In this document: positions 23,759 through 32,447 of the stretch, one piece after another
Position numbering within the stretch: the stretch's first letter is position 1
Layout of the letters: the number at the start of each line of letters is the position of its first letter
NCBI RefSeq assembly: GCF_001899645.1
Contig: NZ_MKVV01000081.1
Coordinates: forward strand, 1 to 64,000
Direction of reading: 5' to 3'
From: Pseudonocardia sp. 73-21
GTDB taxonomy: Bacteria; Actinomycetota; Actinomycetes; Mycobacteriales; Pseudonocardiaceae
DNA: 64,000 bases
Notes under the pieces: generated by a model
Database searches by the model: none
What the model saw: only the letters and a program-made list of their open reading frames with translations
What the model was told of the DNA's origin: nothing
Position numbers and translations under genes: made by a program

Positions 23759-25003
23759 TCAGGCCGCGGTACGCAGCCCGCGCAGGAACTTCGCGATCCG
23801 GCCCGGCTCGGGCAGGTGGTTCTCGTTGGTGCCGGGCTGGGCCTGGTGGGGGTCCACCGCGTTCACCGTCTCGGGGGCGAGCTCGGTGGGAGCCGCCAGC
23901 GAACGGACGGCCGTGTTGAGCACGGCCAGCAGCGGCACGGCGAGCAGCGCGCCCACCACCCCGGCGATCACGAGGCCCGCCGCCACCGACAGCACCACGG
24001 CCAGCGGGTGCAGCTTCACGGCCCGGCCCAGCAGCAGGGGCTGCAGGACGTGGCCCTCCAGCTGCTGCACCGCCACCACCACGGCCAGGATGATCAGGCC
24101 GGCGATCGGCCCGTTCGCCACCAGCGCGATGAGGACGGCGACGCCGCCGGTGAGCACCGCACCGACCGTGGGGATGAACGCGCCGAGGAAGACCAGGGCG
24201 GCCAGCGGCACCACGAGTGGCACCCCGACGATGGCCAGCCCGATCCCGATGCCCACCGCGTCGACGACCGCGACCAGGACGGTGGCCCGCACGTAGCCCA
24301 CCAGCGACGCGAACGCGCGCCGGCCGGCGACGTCCACCCGGTCGCGGCGCAGGCGCGGGGCGCCGCCGAGCAGGAACTGCCAGACGTGCGGGCCGTCGTA
24401 GAGCAGGAAGATCAGGGAGAACAGGGCGAGCGCGATCCCGGCCACGACCTCACCTACGGTGGCGGCCGTGGTCAGCGCCCCGGAGGTCAGGGCGTCGCGG
24501 TTCTGGCTGATCAGCGCGCCGAGCTCGGTGGGGATGTCCTGGAGCCACGTCTTCGGCAGGTTGAACGGCGCGCCGGTCAGCAGCGGTTCGAGCTGCGTGA
24601 AGCTCGCGAGGAGCTGCGTCTGCAGACCGGGGAGGCCGTTGATGAACGTGTTGACCACGAACGACATCAGGCCGCCGAGCACCGCGAGACCGCCGACGAG
24701 CACCAGGGCCGTCGACGGGCCGCGGGGCACCTTGTGCGCGATCAGCCAGTGCACCGCGGGCGACAGCAGCGCCGTCAGCAGGATCGCGATCGCCACCGGG
24801 ATGACGACCACCCGCAGCAGCGTGACGAGGTAGATCAGCAGGGCCAGCGCCGCCGCGATCACCAGCACCCGGGCGCACACCTCGGACATCACGCGCAGCG
24901 GCGTGGGGATGGGCGAGCGCGTGGGCCGGCCGATCTCGGACGTCTCGCCGGCCACCTGCGGCCCCGTCGGCGTGGCCGACGGTGGGGCCTGATCATCGCT
25001 CAC
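23759..25003 (-). CDS. AI-2E/PerM family transporter
   Basis: This 414-residue membrane protein has the PerM topology: two N-terminal segments (VLVIAAALALLIYLVTLLRVVVIPVAIAILL), a long soluble segment, then five or so C-terminal segments with the conserved LGAFIPTVGAVLTG and QQLEGHVLQPLLLGR motifs. The family includes the AI-2 exporter TqsA and Na+/H+ antiporters. The tail (residues about 365-414) is soluble and divergent. The start is the GTG at 25003. It is convergent with the aldo/keto reductase, separated by only 40 bases that contain one 22-bp family unit. Confidence 0.88.
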   Translation of the reverse strand: MSDDQAPPSATPTGPQVAGETSEIGRPTRSPIPTPLRVMSEVCARVLVIAAALALLIYLVTLLRVVVIPVAIAILLTALLSPAVHWLIAHKVPRGPSTALVLVGGLAVLGGLMSFVVNTFINGLPGLQTQLLASFTQLEPLLTGAPFNLPKTWLQDIPTELGALISQNRDALTSGALTTAATVGEVVAGIALALFSLIFLLYDGPHVWQFLLGGAPRLRRDRVDVAGRRAFASLVGYVRATVLVAVVDAVGIGIGLAIVGVPLVVPLAALVFLGAFIPTVGAVLTGGVAVLIALVANGPIAGLIILAVVVAVQQLEGHVLQPLLLGRAVKLHPLAVVLSVAAGLVIAGVVGALLAVPLLAVLNTAVRSLAAPTELAPETVNAVDPHQAQPGTNENHLPEPGRIAKFLRGLRTAA

Positions 25004-25084
25004 GAGCGCAGGCTAGCGGCTCCGGACGACCATGCGGCCACGTTTCCTCCCCGGTAGACAGGCCGTGATCACGAAGGGGACGCC

Positions 25085-26254
25085 GTGGCTGAGGACGATC
25101 CGGCGGCGCAGCTCGCCCGCGCGCTGGCAACGGGTGAGGAGTGGGATCTCGGCAGCGGTGCGATCCCGGCCACGCTGCTCGTGTCCGTCCTCACCGCAGC
25201 CCCGCCGCCCGGGGCTCCGGCGCTGCGCCTGCGCCGGGCCACCGTCACCGGGGTGCTGCGGATGACCGGGGCGCGCGTCGGCGTGCCCGTCGAGCTGCGG
25301 GGGTGCCCGTTCGCGCACGCGCCCGACCTGCGGATGGCCGAGTTCGCCGGGCTCGCGTCGACCGGGGCGCGGATCGGCGGCGACCTCACGTGCTCCGGCG
25401 CTCGCATCGCCTCCCGGGGCAGCGGCGACCCGCCTGCCCGTCGTCCCGGGCGGCATCGTCGACCCGGCCGCGTGCCCGGTGGCCGACCGCGTCCACGTCG
25501 ACGGCAACCTCGAGCTCGACGACGGGCTGAGCACCGAGGGCACCGTCCGGCCCTCGCTGGACGCGCGGGCGTCGACCGTCGGCAAGGACCTGCTGGGCAA
25601 CGCCGGGTTCATCCCGCGGTTCCGCCCGGCGGAGCGGTGCGCCTGACCCAGGCCCGTGTCGGTTCGTTCACGGATTCCGAGAAGGTCTGGAATGCCCGGG
25701 GTGGAGTAGCGGTCGACGAATTCGACTACGGATTGTTGAATGACACCCAGGTAGTGGACGGCCAGTTGAGGCTGCACTGGCTCGAACAGGTGATGCCCGA
25801 TTACGCACCGGGACCATACGACCAACTGGCCGCCGCTTACCGCCGCGCCGGGCACGACGAACGGGCCGAGCGGGTGCTCGTCGCGCGCCGGACCCGCCAC
25901 TACGCCGAGGCAGGGATCGCCGGCCGGATCTGGGGCGCGCTGCGGCGCCACACCGTCGGGTTCGGCTATCGCCCCTGGTTGGCGGCCTGCTGGCTCGTCC
26001 TGTTCTGGGTGGCGGGCGGCGTCCGGTTCCTCGGGAACGCGCCCACGCCCGTCGACGACGGCCAGCATCCCGCGTTCAACGCCTGGATCTTCTCGGCCGA
26101 CACGCTGCTGCCCATCATCAACCTGGGACAGGACGGCTACTGGCGGTTGGACGGCGCGTCGCAGTGGATCGGCAGCGCGCTGGTCGTCGTGGGCTGGATT
26201 CTGGCCACGACGGCTGCAGCGGGTGCAGCACGAATACTCGAAAGAGTTTCCTGA
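25085..26254 (+). pseudogene. Membrane protein gene with compensating frameshifts
   Basis: One frame stays open for 389 codons, but its middle (about residues 115-185) is an Arg/Pro-rich shadow. The real middle lies in another frame, reading LPVVPGGIVDPAACPVADRVHVDGNLELDDG ... GNAGFIPRFRPAE from about 25430 to 25645. So one shift near 25428 and a second near 25640 bracket it. The N-terminal part (LRLRRATVTGVLRMTGARVG ... GLASTGARIGGDLTCSGA) is pentapeptide-repeat-like. The C-terminal part (YDQLAAAYRRAGHDERAERVLVARRTRHYAE) precedes two membrane segments. Such actinobacterial proteins are usually longer, so deletion has occurred too. The function of the family is unknown. Confidence 0.6.
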
Positions 26255-26396
26255 AGGGCCGATCGCCACTCGAATGGGTTGAGTCGGGCCGAGAAGCTGT
26301 AACCATCGTTTCCACTCCCGGGTGTCACCCGTTGTGGGGTTCAGAGTGCGGGCGGAAAGTAATTCACGCCGGCGCACGACGACCAGGAGGAGACGC

Positions 26397-26738
26397 GTGA
26401 ACGACCTGGCACGTGTTCAGGAGACCGCCGACGAACTGCTCGAAGCGGTGGAGGGCCGGCATGCGATCGACGAGGACGCGCTGGTGACCCCGATCTTCGC
26501 CGCGTTGCGTCGGGGGATCCGGCGCCGTCGGCACCACGAGCCGGCGCGCGAGTCGCTGCGGGATCCGGTGGACGAGTTCCGCCGTGACCCGCTCACCGCG
26601 CCGATCCCGGTGCAGGTCCTGGTGCCGGCCCCGTCCCGCTCGCAGGAGCGGATCAGCACGGCGGCGCACCGCTACGGCGAGGAGCGGCTGGACTCCCGCG
26701 GCCGCCACCACCGCGACCGGGTGGGCAGCGCCCACTGA
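26397..26738 (+). CDS. Hypothetical actinobacterial protein
   Basis: This is a 113-residue hydrophilic protein, MNDLARVQETADELLEAVEGRHAIDEDAL..., with a highly charged Arg-rich middle and no membrane segment. The GTG start is supported by AGGAGG six bases upstream and typical third-position GC. No family was recognised. It is followed by a strong hairpin and then by repeats. Confidence 0.6.
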   Translation: MNDLARVQETADELLEAVEGRHAIDEDALVTPIFAALRRGIRRRRHHEPARESLRDPVDEFRRDPLTAPIPVQVLVPAPSRSQERISTAAHRYGEERLDSRGRHHRDRVGSAH

Positions 26739-26806
26739 TCCAGGGACATCCCCGCTGGGGCGGGGAGGTGCGACCGCTGGGGAGCGGGCCGCGCCACGCA
26801 CGGCAG

Positions 26807-26849
26807 GGGCCGGCGGCCGGATGGGACCACAGCATCCGACCGCCGGCCC
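26807..26849 (+). terminator. Stem-loop after the 113-residue hypothetical gene
   Basis: GGGCCGGCGGCCGGATG pairs with CATCCGACCGCCGGCCC (16 of 17) around a short loop, 68 bases after the stop. Confidence 0.65.
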
Positions 26850-26866
26850 TCTGCGTACGACGACCC

Positions 26867-26920
26867 CGCGAGTCGGCGTCTTCCCGTGCGCGAGTCGGCG
26901 GTTTCGGGAGGGTGAGTCGG
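26867..26920. repeat. 22-bp tandem repeat, three units (GCGAGTCGGC family)
   Basis: CGCGAGTCGG, CGCGAGTCGG and GGTGAGTCGG start at 26867, 26889 and 26911, exactly 22 bases apart, with similar spacers (GCGGTTTCGGGAGG type). The same unit in reverse occurs three times at 30371-30428, and a single unit is present near 23730. Confidence 0.7.
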
Positions 26921-26926
26921 CGGTAG

Positions 26927-26955
26927 TTGTCCACATCGGGTCGTGGTTGTCCACA
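26927..26955 (+). promoter_or_regulatory. Two direct TTGTCCACA words, 20 bases apart
   Basis: TTGTCCACA, the actinobacterial DnaA-box word, occurs at 26927-26935 and 26947-26955 in the same orientation, two helical turns apart. They lie 50 bases before the DUF559 gene start. Confidence 0.5.
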
Positions 26956-27005
26956 GGATCGCGAATGCTGCCCCGCGCGGCGACGCCAGCTGCCACCGTC
27001 GGGTC

Positions 27006-27962
27006 ATGTCGTCCAGAATCTTCGACGCGCACGGCACCTGCCTGCGCCGGGACGCGGTCCGGGAGCTCGGCGAGCACCGCGTGAGGTCCGCCGTGGAGTC
27101 CGGGGAGTTCGGCAGCCCGTTGCCCGGGGTGCTGGTCGATCCACGGCGCGCCGCCGAACCGGTCACGGTCATCGCGGCGGCCACGCGCTGGGCCGGTCCC
27201 GATGCCGTCGTGGCCGGCCGGAGCGCGGCGTTCCTCCACGGGTTCGACGCCGCCGACCCGACGCCCGTGCATCTCATGGTCCCCTACGGGAACCGCAGGC
27301 GGACGCGGCCTGGCGTCGCCGTCCACAACGGCCCGTCCCTGGCCGCAGACACGGTGTGGCTCGCGGGGCTCCCGGTGCTCGACGTCGAGCGCGTGGTGGT
27401 CGACGTGCTCTGCACCGCAGGCCCGGCGAGCGCCCTCGCCGTTGCCGACCAGGCGATGGCGGCGGTCGCCGCCGCGGCCCGGGAGGCCTTCCGGGCCCGT
27501 CTCGGCGAGCGGATCCGGCGACGGCCCGACCCGCGGGGAACCCGGATCGCCGCCACCCTGCTCGACCTCGCCACGGGACAGGCGGAGTCGCCCGCGGAGA
27601 GCTGGCTGCTGTGGGCGCTCGTCGATCTCGGCTTCCCGGTCCCCGAGGTCAACCACTGGGTGTGCAACCTCGACGGCACCCCGGTGTTCCGCGTCGATCT
27701 GTGCTGGCCCGCACTGCGGATCGCGGTGGAGTACTACGGCCATGTCGCCCACGTCGACCAGGTGGAGAAGGACGCCGTCCGGGTCGGGGAGCTCGAACGC
27801 CGTGGCTGGATCGTCGTCGTGGTCACCGCGGCCGACCTCGGTTCGGTCACGCGGATGGAGCGCGAGCTGCAGGAGGCGTTCCTGGCCCGCGGCCTCAACC
27901 TGCGTGACCGTGCCCGCAGGGCCCTGCGGCCGCGTCGCCACCGGGAGCGGTGGGTCGGGTGA
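27006..27962 (+). CDS. DUF559/AbiEi-like protein with Vsr-type nuclease fold
   Basis: This 318-residue protein has an N-terminal winged-helix and AbiEi-like region (residues 1-150: IFDAHGTCLRRDAVRELGEHRVRSAVESGEFG, ...VVAGRSAAFLHGFDA). The C-terminal DUF559 region has the shape of a PD-(D/E)xK very-short-patch-repair endonuclease: ESWLLWAL, FRVDLCWPALRIAVEYYGHVAH, then KDAVRVGELERRGWIVVVV. The Asp and Glu of VDLCW...VEYYG would be the metal ligands. The real function of such actinobacterial proteins is unknown; DNA repair, defence and toxin-antitoxin roles have all been suggested by fold. The ATG at 27006 is taken as start because the repeats lie upstream. Confidence 0.8.
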   Translation: MSSRIFDAHGTCLRRDAVRELGEHRVRSAVESGEFGSPLPGVLVDPRRAAEPVTVIAAATRWAGPDAVVAGRSAAFLHGFDAADPTPVHLMVPYGNRRRTRPGVAVHNGPSLAADTVWLAGLPVLDVERVVVDVLCTAGPASALAVADQAMAAVAAAAREAFRARLGERIRRRPDPRGTRIAATLLDLATGQAESPAESWLLWALVDLGFPVPEVNHWVCNLDGTPVFRVDLCWPALRIAVEYYGHVAHVDQVEKDAVRVGELERRGWIVVVVTAADLGSVTRMERELQEAFLARGLNLRDRARRALRPRRHRERWVG

Positions 27963-27971
27963 CCGGCGGCG

Positions 27972-29276
27972 TCAGGAACGCAGGCCCGCCGCCACCGCGC
28001 GCAGGGCGGCCGTGGCCTCGGCGCGGTCCACCCGGGTCGGCTCGCCACCGGCCAGCACCTGCTCGCCGGCCACCCACACGTCGCGGACGAGCCGGGAGCC
28101 GCCCGCCCACACCAGGTTGGAGATCAGCTGCGCGTCGTCGCTCGGGTCGACGAACGTGGAGTGGTCCAGGTCGATGTGCACCAGATCGGCGCCGGTGCCG
28201 ACGGCCAGTGTGCCGAGGTCGTCGCGGCCCAGCGCCGCCGCGCCCTCCCTGGTGGCCATCAACAGCAGCTCCGCCGCCGTGAGTGCGGCCGCGTCCGCGC
28301 TGGTCACACGGGCGAGCAGGCCGGCGAGGCGGGCCTCGGCCCAGATGTCGAGGTCGTCACCGGACGCGGGCCCGTCCGTGCCCAGCCCGACGCGCACCCC
28401 GGCGCGGCGCAGGGCGGTGACCCGGGCGACGCCGGCCGCGAGCTTGGCGTTGGAGCCGGGGCAGTGCGCCACGGCCGCGCCGCGGGAGGCGAGTAGTGCG
28501 ATGTCGTCGTCGGAGAGCTGGACGGCGTGGGCGGCGAGCACCCGCCCGTCCAGCACGCCGAGCTTCTCCAGCAGCGCGGGCACCGAGCCGTGCTCGGCGC
28601 GCTGGGCCACGTCCTCCTCCGCGGCCTCGGCCACGTGGACGTGCAGCAGCGCACCGCGGGCCTGCGCGTGCTCGCCGATGGACGCGAGCGCCTCCGGCGG
28701 CAGCGTGTACGCGGAGTGCGGGCCGTAGCCGAGCTCGATGCGCCCGCCGGGACCCGAGCGCAGCCCCACGTCGTCGATGCGGGCGGAGATGTCGTCGCGC
28801 ATCTCCTCCCAGCTGCCCAGCCGGTCCCAGCCCGGCGCGGCGATGATGCCCGGGGTGAGCACGACGCGCGAGCCGACCGCCGTGACCGCGTCGATCACGG
28901 CGTCGGGGAAGAAGTACATCTCCGCGCTGGTGGTGCATCCGGTGCGCAGCAGCTCGACGCAGCCCGCCGTCATGCCTGCGTGCACGTCGGGGCCGGTGAG
29001 CCGTCCCTCGGCCGGCCACATGACGTCCATCAGCCAGCGCATCAGCGGCAGGTCACCGCCCATGCCGCGCAGCGGCGACATCGGCGTGTGGGCGTGGGTG
29101 TTGATCAGCCCGGGCAGCAGCGCCCCGGACAGCGCGGTGACGGTGTCGTCGCTCGGCGGGGCGTCGGCGGCGGGCCCGACCCACGTGATGTGGCCGTCCT
29201 CGACATCCACGACACCGTCGCGCAGCACCGAGCAGGCCTCGTCGCACGGGAGGACGACGGGAGCAGTGAACCTCAC
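27972..29276 (-). CDS. Amidohydrolase of the MTA/SAH deaminase type
   Basis: This 434-residue amidohydrolase has Zn ligands in NTHAHTPMSPLRGMGG (HxH), HVHVAEAAEED, AAHAVQLSDDD and LGTDGPASGDD, the pattern of 5'-methylthioadenosine/S-adenosylhomocysteine deaminases and related guanine or chlorohydrolase deaminases. The start GTG overlaps the NYN gene stop by GTGA. It likely deaminates a purine nucleoside or analogue in salvage. The exact substrate is not fixed by sequence. It is convergent with the DUF559 gene at only nine bases. Confidence 0.85.
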   Translation of the reverse strand: MRFTAPVVLPCDEACSVLRDGVVDVEDGHITWVGPAADAPPSDDTVTALSGALLPGLINTHAHTPMSPLRGMGGDLPLMRWLMDVMWPAEGRLTGPDVHAGMTAGCVELLRTGCTTSAEMYFFPDAVIDAVTAVGSRVVLTPGIIAAPGWDRLGSWEEMRDDISARIDDVGLRSGPGGRIELGYGPHSAYTLPPEALASIGEHAQARGALLHVHVAEAAEEDVAQRAEHGSVPALLEKLGVLDGRVLAAHAVQLSDDDIALLASRGAAVAHCPGSNAKLAAGVARVTALRRAGVRVGLGTDGPASGDDLDIWAEARLAGLLARVTSADAAALTAAELLLMATREGAAALGRDDLGTLAVGTGADLVHIDLDHSTFVDPSDDAQLISNLVWAGGSRLVRDVWVAGEQVLAGGEPTRVDRAEATAALRAVAAGLRS

Positions 29277-29902
29277 CGCCGGGGCTCCAGCAGCGACCGC
29301 AGCGAGCGGAACGGCGGCAGCCAGGCACCCGTGTCGGGCAGGGCGTCGAGGGTGATGCGCGGCAGCGGCTCGCGGAACACGCCGTCGATGTCCTCGAGGT
29401 CCACGAACTCGAACACGTCGGAGGTGACCGCGAAGCTGGCGTGCTCCCGGAACCCGATGACCGTGACGTAGGTGCCGAGCTTCTGGAGCTCCTCGAGGGG
29501 CTCCTTGAACGCCCGCCCGTCCCCGGAGGCGACGACGACGTGCTCGAGCTGGCCCTCGTCGGCGCGGAGCTGGATGTGGGCCAGCATGTCGTCGTCGACG
29601 TCGGAGTCTTCGGTGATCTTGGGTTTGGCGAACACCGCGAAGCCGACGTTGCGCAGCGCCTCCACCCACGGCCGCACGACCTCGGTGCTGCCGGGCACGA
29701 CGTTGGTGAAGACGGTGGCCTCGGCGACGGCGTCGGGGCCCGCGAGGTCCAGCAGCCAGCGGCCCACCGCGTCGAAACGGGGGCGGAAGGCGGACGTGGG
29801 CCGGGCACCGAGGAGCGAGCCGAGGCTCATGTCCATGTTGGGCGCGTCCCAGACCAGCAGTACGCGGGGTGCGGGGCCCGTCGGGGCGATCGGGGCCGTC
29901 AT
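29273..29902 (-). CDS. NYN domain (PIN-like) putative ribonuclease
   Basis: This 209-residue protein has the NYN/LabA (DUF88) fold: the first acidic motif VLLVWDAPNMDMSLG, the second DSDVDDDMLAHI and the third VVVASGDGRAFKEPLEEL, which together hold a metal as in PIN nucleases. Such proteins are thought to process RNA. The end beyond residue 150 is specific to actinobacteria (VFEFVDLEDIDGVF...). It is coupled by GTGA to the deaminase gene downstream and divergent from the thioesterase gene. Confidence 0.85.
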   Translation of the reverse strand: MTAPIAPTGPAPRVLLVWDAPNMDMSLGSLLGARPTSAFRPRFDAVGRWLLDLAGPDAVAEATVFTNVVPGSTEVVRPWVEALRNVGFAVFAKPKITEDSDVDDDMLAHIQLRADEGQLEHVVVASGDGRAFKEPLEELQKLGTYVTVIGFREHASFAVTSDVFEFVDLEDIDGVFREPLPRITLDALPDTGAWLPPFRSLRSLLEPRR

Positions 29903-29944
29903 GGGGCGAACCCTATCTCCTGATCAGCGGTTAGCATCCGGCCG

Positions 29945-30367
29945 GTGAACGGTGACGAGACGGCCCTGCGCACGGCCGAGGCGATGCAGCGCGCCGACAC
30001 CGCGGGCAACGGGGCCGGCGTGCGGGTGGTGGAGGTCGGACCGGGGCACGCCCGCACGGCGCTGACGGTCGAGCCCCGGCACGTCAACGGGCACGGGATC
30101 TGCCACGGCGGCTACATCTTCCTGCTCGCCGACTGCGCGCTGGCGTACGCCTGCAACAGCTACGGGATCTCCGCCGTGGCGGCCGGCGCCGACATCGCGT
30201 TCCTGCGGCCGGTGCTACTGGGGGCCGAGCTCGTCGCCGACGCGGTGGAGCGGGCCCGCACCGGGCGGTCCGGGCTGTACGACGTGACGGTGCGCGTCGA
30301 CGGGGTCGCCGTGGCCGAGTTCCGTGGCCGCACCCGCCAGGTCCCCGGCCTCGAGCCCCCCACCTGA
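29945..30367 (+). CDS. paaI: PaaI-type hydroxyphenylacetyl-CoA thioesterase
   Basis: This 140-residue hotdog-fold protein has the PaaI motif HVNGHGICHGGYIFLLADCALAYACN and a second half GADIAFLRPVLLGAELVADAVE. PaaI removes CoA from hydroxylated phenylacetyl-CoA by-products, protecting the phenylacetate pathway. The start is the GTG at 29945; no other paa genes are present, so it may be a general acyl-CoA housekeeping enzyme. It is divergent from the NYN gene by 42 bases and is followed directly by a 22-bp repeat array. Confidence 0.87.
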   Translation: MNGDETALRTAEAMQRADTAGNGAGVRVVEVGPGHARTALTVEPRHVNGHGICHGGYIFLLADCALAYACNSYGISAVAAGADIAFLRPVLLGAELVADAVERARTGRSGLYDVTVRVDGVAVAEFRGRTRQVPGLEPPT

Positions 30368-30370
30368 CGC

Positions 30371-30428
30371 CGACTCGCCCGCGGGAAACCGGCGACTCGC
30401 GGGCGGGAAACCGGCGACTCGCGGGTCA
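30371..30428. repeat. 22-bp tandem repeat, three units (reverse of 26867 family)
   Basis: CGACTCGC begins at 30371, 30393 and 30415, exactly 22 bases apart, with GGGCGGGAAACCGG-type spacers. This is the reverse complement of the 26867-26920 unit. It lies between the converging ends of paaI and the nitric oxide synthase gene. Confidence 0.72.
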
Positions 30429-31595
30429 GGACGGCTGGAGGTACGCCGGGCGGGTGTCGGGGTCGGGCTCGGTGTAGTACCGGTGGTACACCGGCGTCAG
30501 GCCGCCCGAGACCGGCGGCACGATCCAGCTCCAGTCGGCCGGGCAGCTGCGCCCGGCCTTCTCCTCCCGGGCCACGTGGGTGAGGAAGCGGCCCGACTCC
30601 GTGTGGTGGTCGGCCATCGTCACACCGGCCTCGTCGAACGAATGCTGCACGGCGCGCACCATCTCCACCAGCGCCCGGTCGCGCCACATCGTGCGCTCGG
30701 AGGTCATGTCCAGACCGAGGCGCTCCGCGACGACCGGCAGCAGGTCGTAGCGGTCGGCGTCGGCGAGGTTGCGGGCGCCGATCTCGGTGCCCAGGTACCA
30801 GCCGTTGAACGGCGCCGCGGGGTAGGTGACGCCGCCGACCTCCAGCGGCATGTTGCTGATGGCCGGCACCGCGTGCCAGCGCAGCCGCAGGTCGGCGAAC
30901 CAGGCGTGCTCGGGGTGGCTCAGCGCCACCTCGAGCACCGCATCGCGCGGCACGTCGAACAGCTCGGGGCCGCCCGTGGGACCCGAGATCATCAGCGGCA
31001 GGACGTCGAACCGGCCGGGTGGGGTGGGGCGTTCCCAGCCGAGGGCGACGGCCGTGTCGGTGAAGGCGGCGTACCGGCCGTCGCCGCGCACCTCGCCGCC
31101 CGGGGTGCGGTGGCCGGCGTAGCGGACGAGCTGGTCGTTGTGGATGCGCGGCCCGCGCTCACCGGGACGGTCGGGGGCGAAGATCGTGATGGTGGAGCGG
31201 ATCGCGCCGCCACGGGTGCTGTCCCGCAGGTGCTCCACGCACTCGACGGCGACGTCGGTGGGAGCGCTCACGTGCCGTCGGTCGCGGATCCGCAGGCTGT
31301 TCCAGTAGAGCCGGCCGATGCAGCGGGCCGAGTTGCGCCAGGCGACCCGGGCGCCGAACGACAGCTCCTCGAGCGTGTGGGTGTAGGTGCCCGTGCGCTC
31401 GATCTCGGCGGCGACCTGGCGCAGCCGACGCTCCAGCGTGATCGCGGGGGAGGTCTCGGCCTGGAACTGCTCCAGGAACTCCTGCGCCGCGGCCGGGTCG
31501 ACGGACCCGGGGGCAGGAGGGCGCTGCGGATCCGCACCGGAGACCGGGCAACGGGGTTCGGGCAGCGCGGTCGGACGGGCGACGAGCGACGTCAC
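30426..31595 (-). CDS. nos: Bacterial nitric oxide synthase, oxygenase only
   Basis: This 389-residue protein is an NOS oxygenase domain, making NO and citrulline from arginine. The haem-thiolate Cys is about residue 92 in WRNSARCIGRLYWNSL. The arginine and pterin regions are also present: PFNGWYLGTEIGARNLAD and PADWSWIVPPVSGGLTPVYHRYY. There is no fused reductase, as in Bacillus-type enzymes, so electrons must come from a general flavodoxin or ferredoxin reductase. The GTG at 31595 follows GAGGAG. Possible roles are oxidative-stress protection or nitration in specialised metabolism; no biosynthetic cluster is adjacent. Confidence 0.92.
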   Translation of the reverse strand: MTSLVARPTALPEPRCPVSGADPQRPPAPGSVDPAAAQEFLEQFQAETSPAITLERRLRQVAAEIERTGTYTHTLEELSFGARVAWRNSARCIGRLYWNSLRIRDRRHVSAPTDVAVECVEHLRDSTRGGAIRSTITIFAPDRPGERGPRIHNDQLVRYAGHRTPGGEVRGDGRYAAFTDTAVALGWERPTPPGRFDVLPLMISGPTGGPELFDVPRDAVLEVALSHPEHAWFADLRLRWHAVPAISNMPLEVGGVTYPAAPFNGWYLGTEIGARNLADADRYDLLPVVAERLGLDMTSERTMWRDRALVEMVRAVQHSFDEAGVTMADHHTESGRFLTHVAREEKAGRSCPADWSWIVPPVSGGLTPVYHRYYTEPDPDTRPAYLQPS

Positions 31596-31730
31596 ACACT
31601 CTCCTCGGTGGCGCCCATCAGGACGATGCCGGGCAACACGACGCCCGGTGACCCCACGTACCTGGTCACCCGAACCTCCACATCGTCCTGTCTCCGGCCC
31701 CCACCGGGAACCCACGCACTTCTTACACGC

Positions 31731-32447
31731 TCACGGTCTGTGATCGGAAGGTGGCCCGCTGGTGTCACGGCGGAACAGAAGGTCATGCACGTCACGGCCC
31801 TCGACGCGGGCGCGCTGCTCGAACTTGGTGACGGGCCGCCACCCGGGTCGCGCAATCCAGCCCTCGGACTCGTCCGATGCGGTGTTGCAGAGGAGTGGTT
31901 CCGCGGTGCAGACGGCACGCATCTGGGTGGCGTAGTCGTCCCAGTCGGTGGCCAGGTGCAGGGTCCCCCCGGGTCGCAACCGGGACGCGACGAGGGCCAC
32001 GACGTCCGGCTGCACGAGCCGCCGCTTGCGGTGCTTGCGCTTGGGCCACGGGTCGGGGAAGTAGATGCGGACGCCGTCGAGGGAGCCCTCCGGCACGCGG
32101 TCGCGCAGCAGGGCCACGGCGTCGCCCCGCAGGAGGGCGAGGTTGGTCAGCCCGGCGTCGTCGGCGCGCATCAGCAGCTGCGCGAGCCCGGGCTCGAACA
32201 CCTCGACGGCGACGTGGTCCACCTCGGGGGCCGCGGCGGCCATCGCGGCCGTCGACTCCCCCATGCCCGAGCCGATCTCCAGGATCAGCGGGGCGGTGCG
32301 CCCGAACCAGGCGGCCGGGTCCCACGACGGCAGATCGACGACGTCGCGGCCGCGCACCGACCACCAGCGGTCCCACGCGGCCTGCTGCCCCTCGGTGAGG
32401 CGGGCCCGGTGGTGGACGAAGCTGGTGATCGGTGGGTGCTCAGCCAC
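31731..32447 (-). CDS. trmB: tRNA (guanine-N7-)-methyltransferase
   Basis: This 238-residue class-I methyltransferase has the SAM site LILEIGSGMGESTAAMA and the TrmB signature YFPDPWPKRKHRKRRLVQ. It makes m7G46 in tRNA. The GTG at 32447 (VAEHPPITSFVHHRARLT) is chosen: it overlaps the glycosyltransferase stop by eight bases, whereas the track's ATG would lie deep inside that gene. It is co-transcribed with the two glycosyltransferases, an arrangement that seems coincidental. Confidence 0.93.
   Translation of the reverse strand: MAEHPPITSFVHHRARLTEGQQAAWDRWWSVRGRDVVDLPSWDPAAWFGRTAPLILEIGSGMGESTAAMAAAAPEVDHVAVEVFEPGLAQLLMRADDAGLTNLALLRGDAVALLRDRVPEGSLDGVRIYFPDPWPKRKHRKRRLVQPDVVALVASRLRPGGTLHLATDWDDYATQMRAVCTAEPLLCNTASDESEGWIARPGWRPVTKFEQRARVEGRDVHDLLFRRDTSGPPSDHRP

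Noticed and set aside
26867-30428. CRISPR array
   Set aside because: Units are adjacent 22-bp tandem repeats with similar spacers, only three per site, and no cas genes are present.
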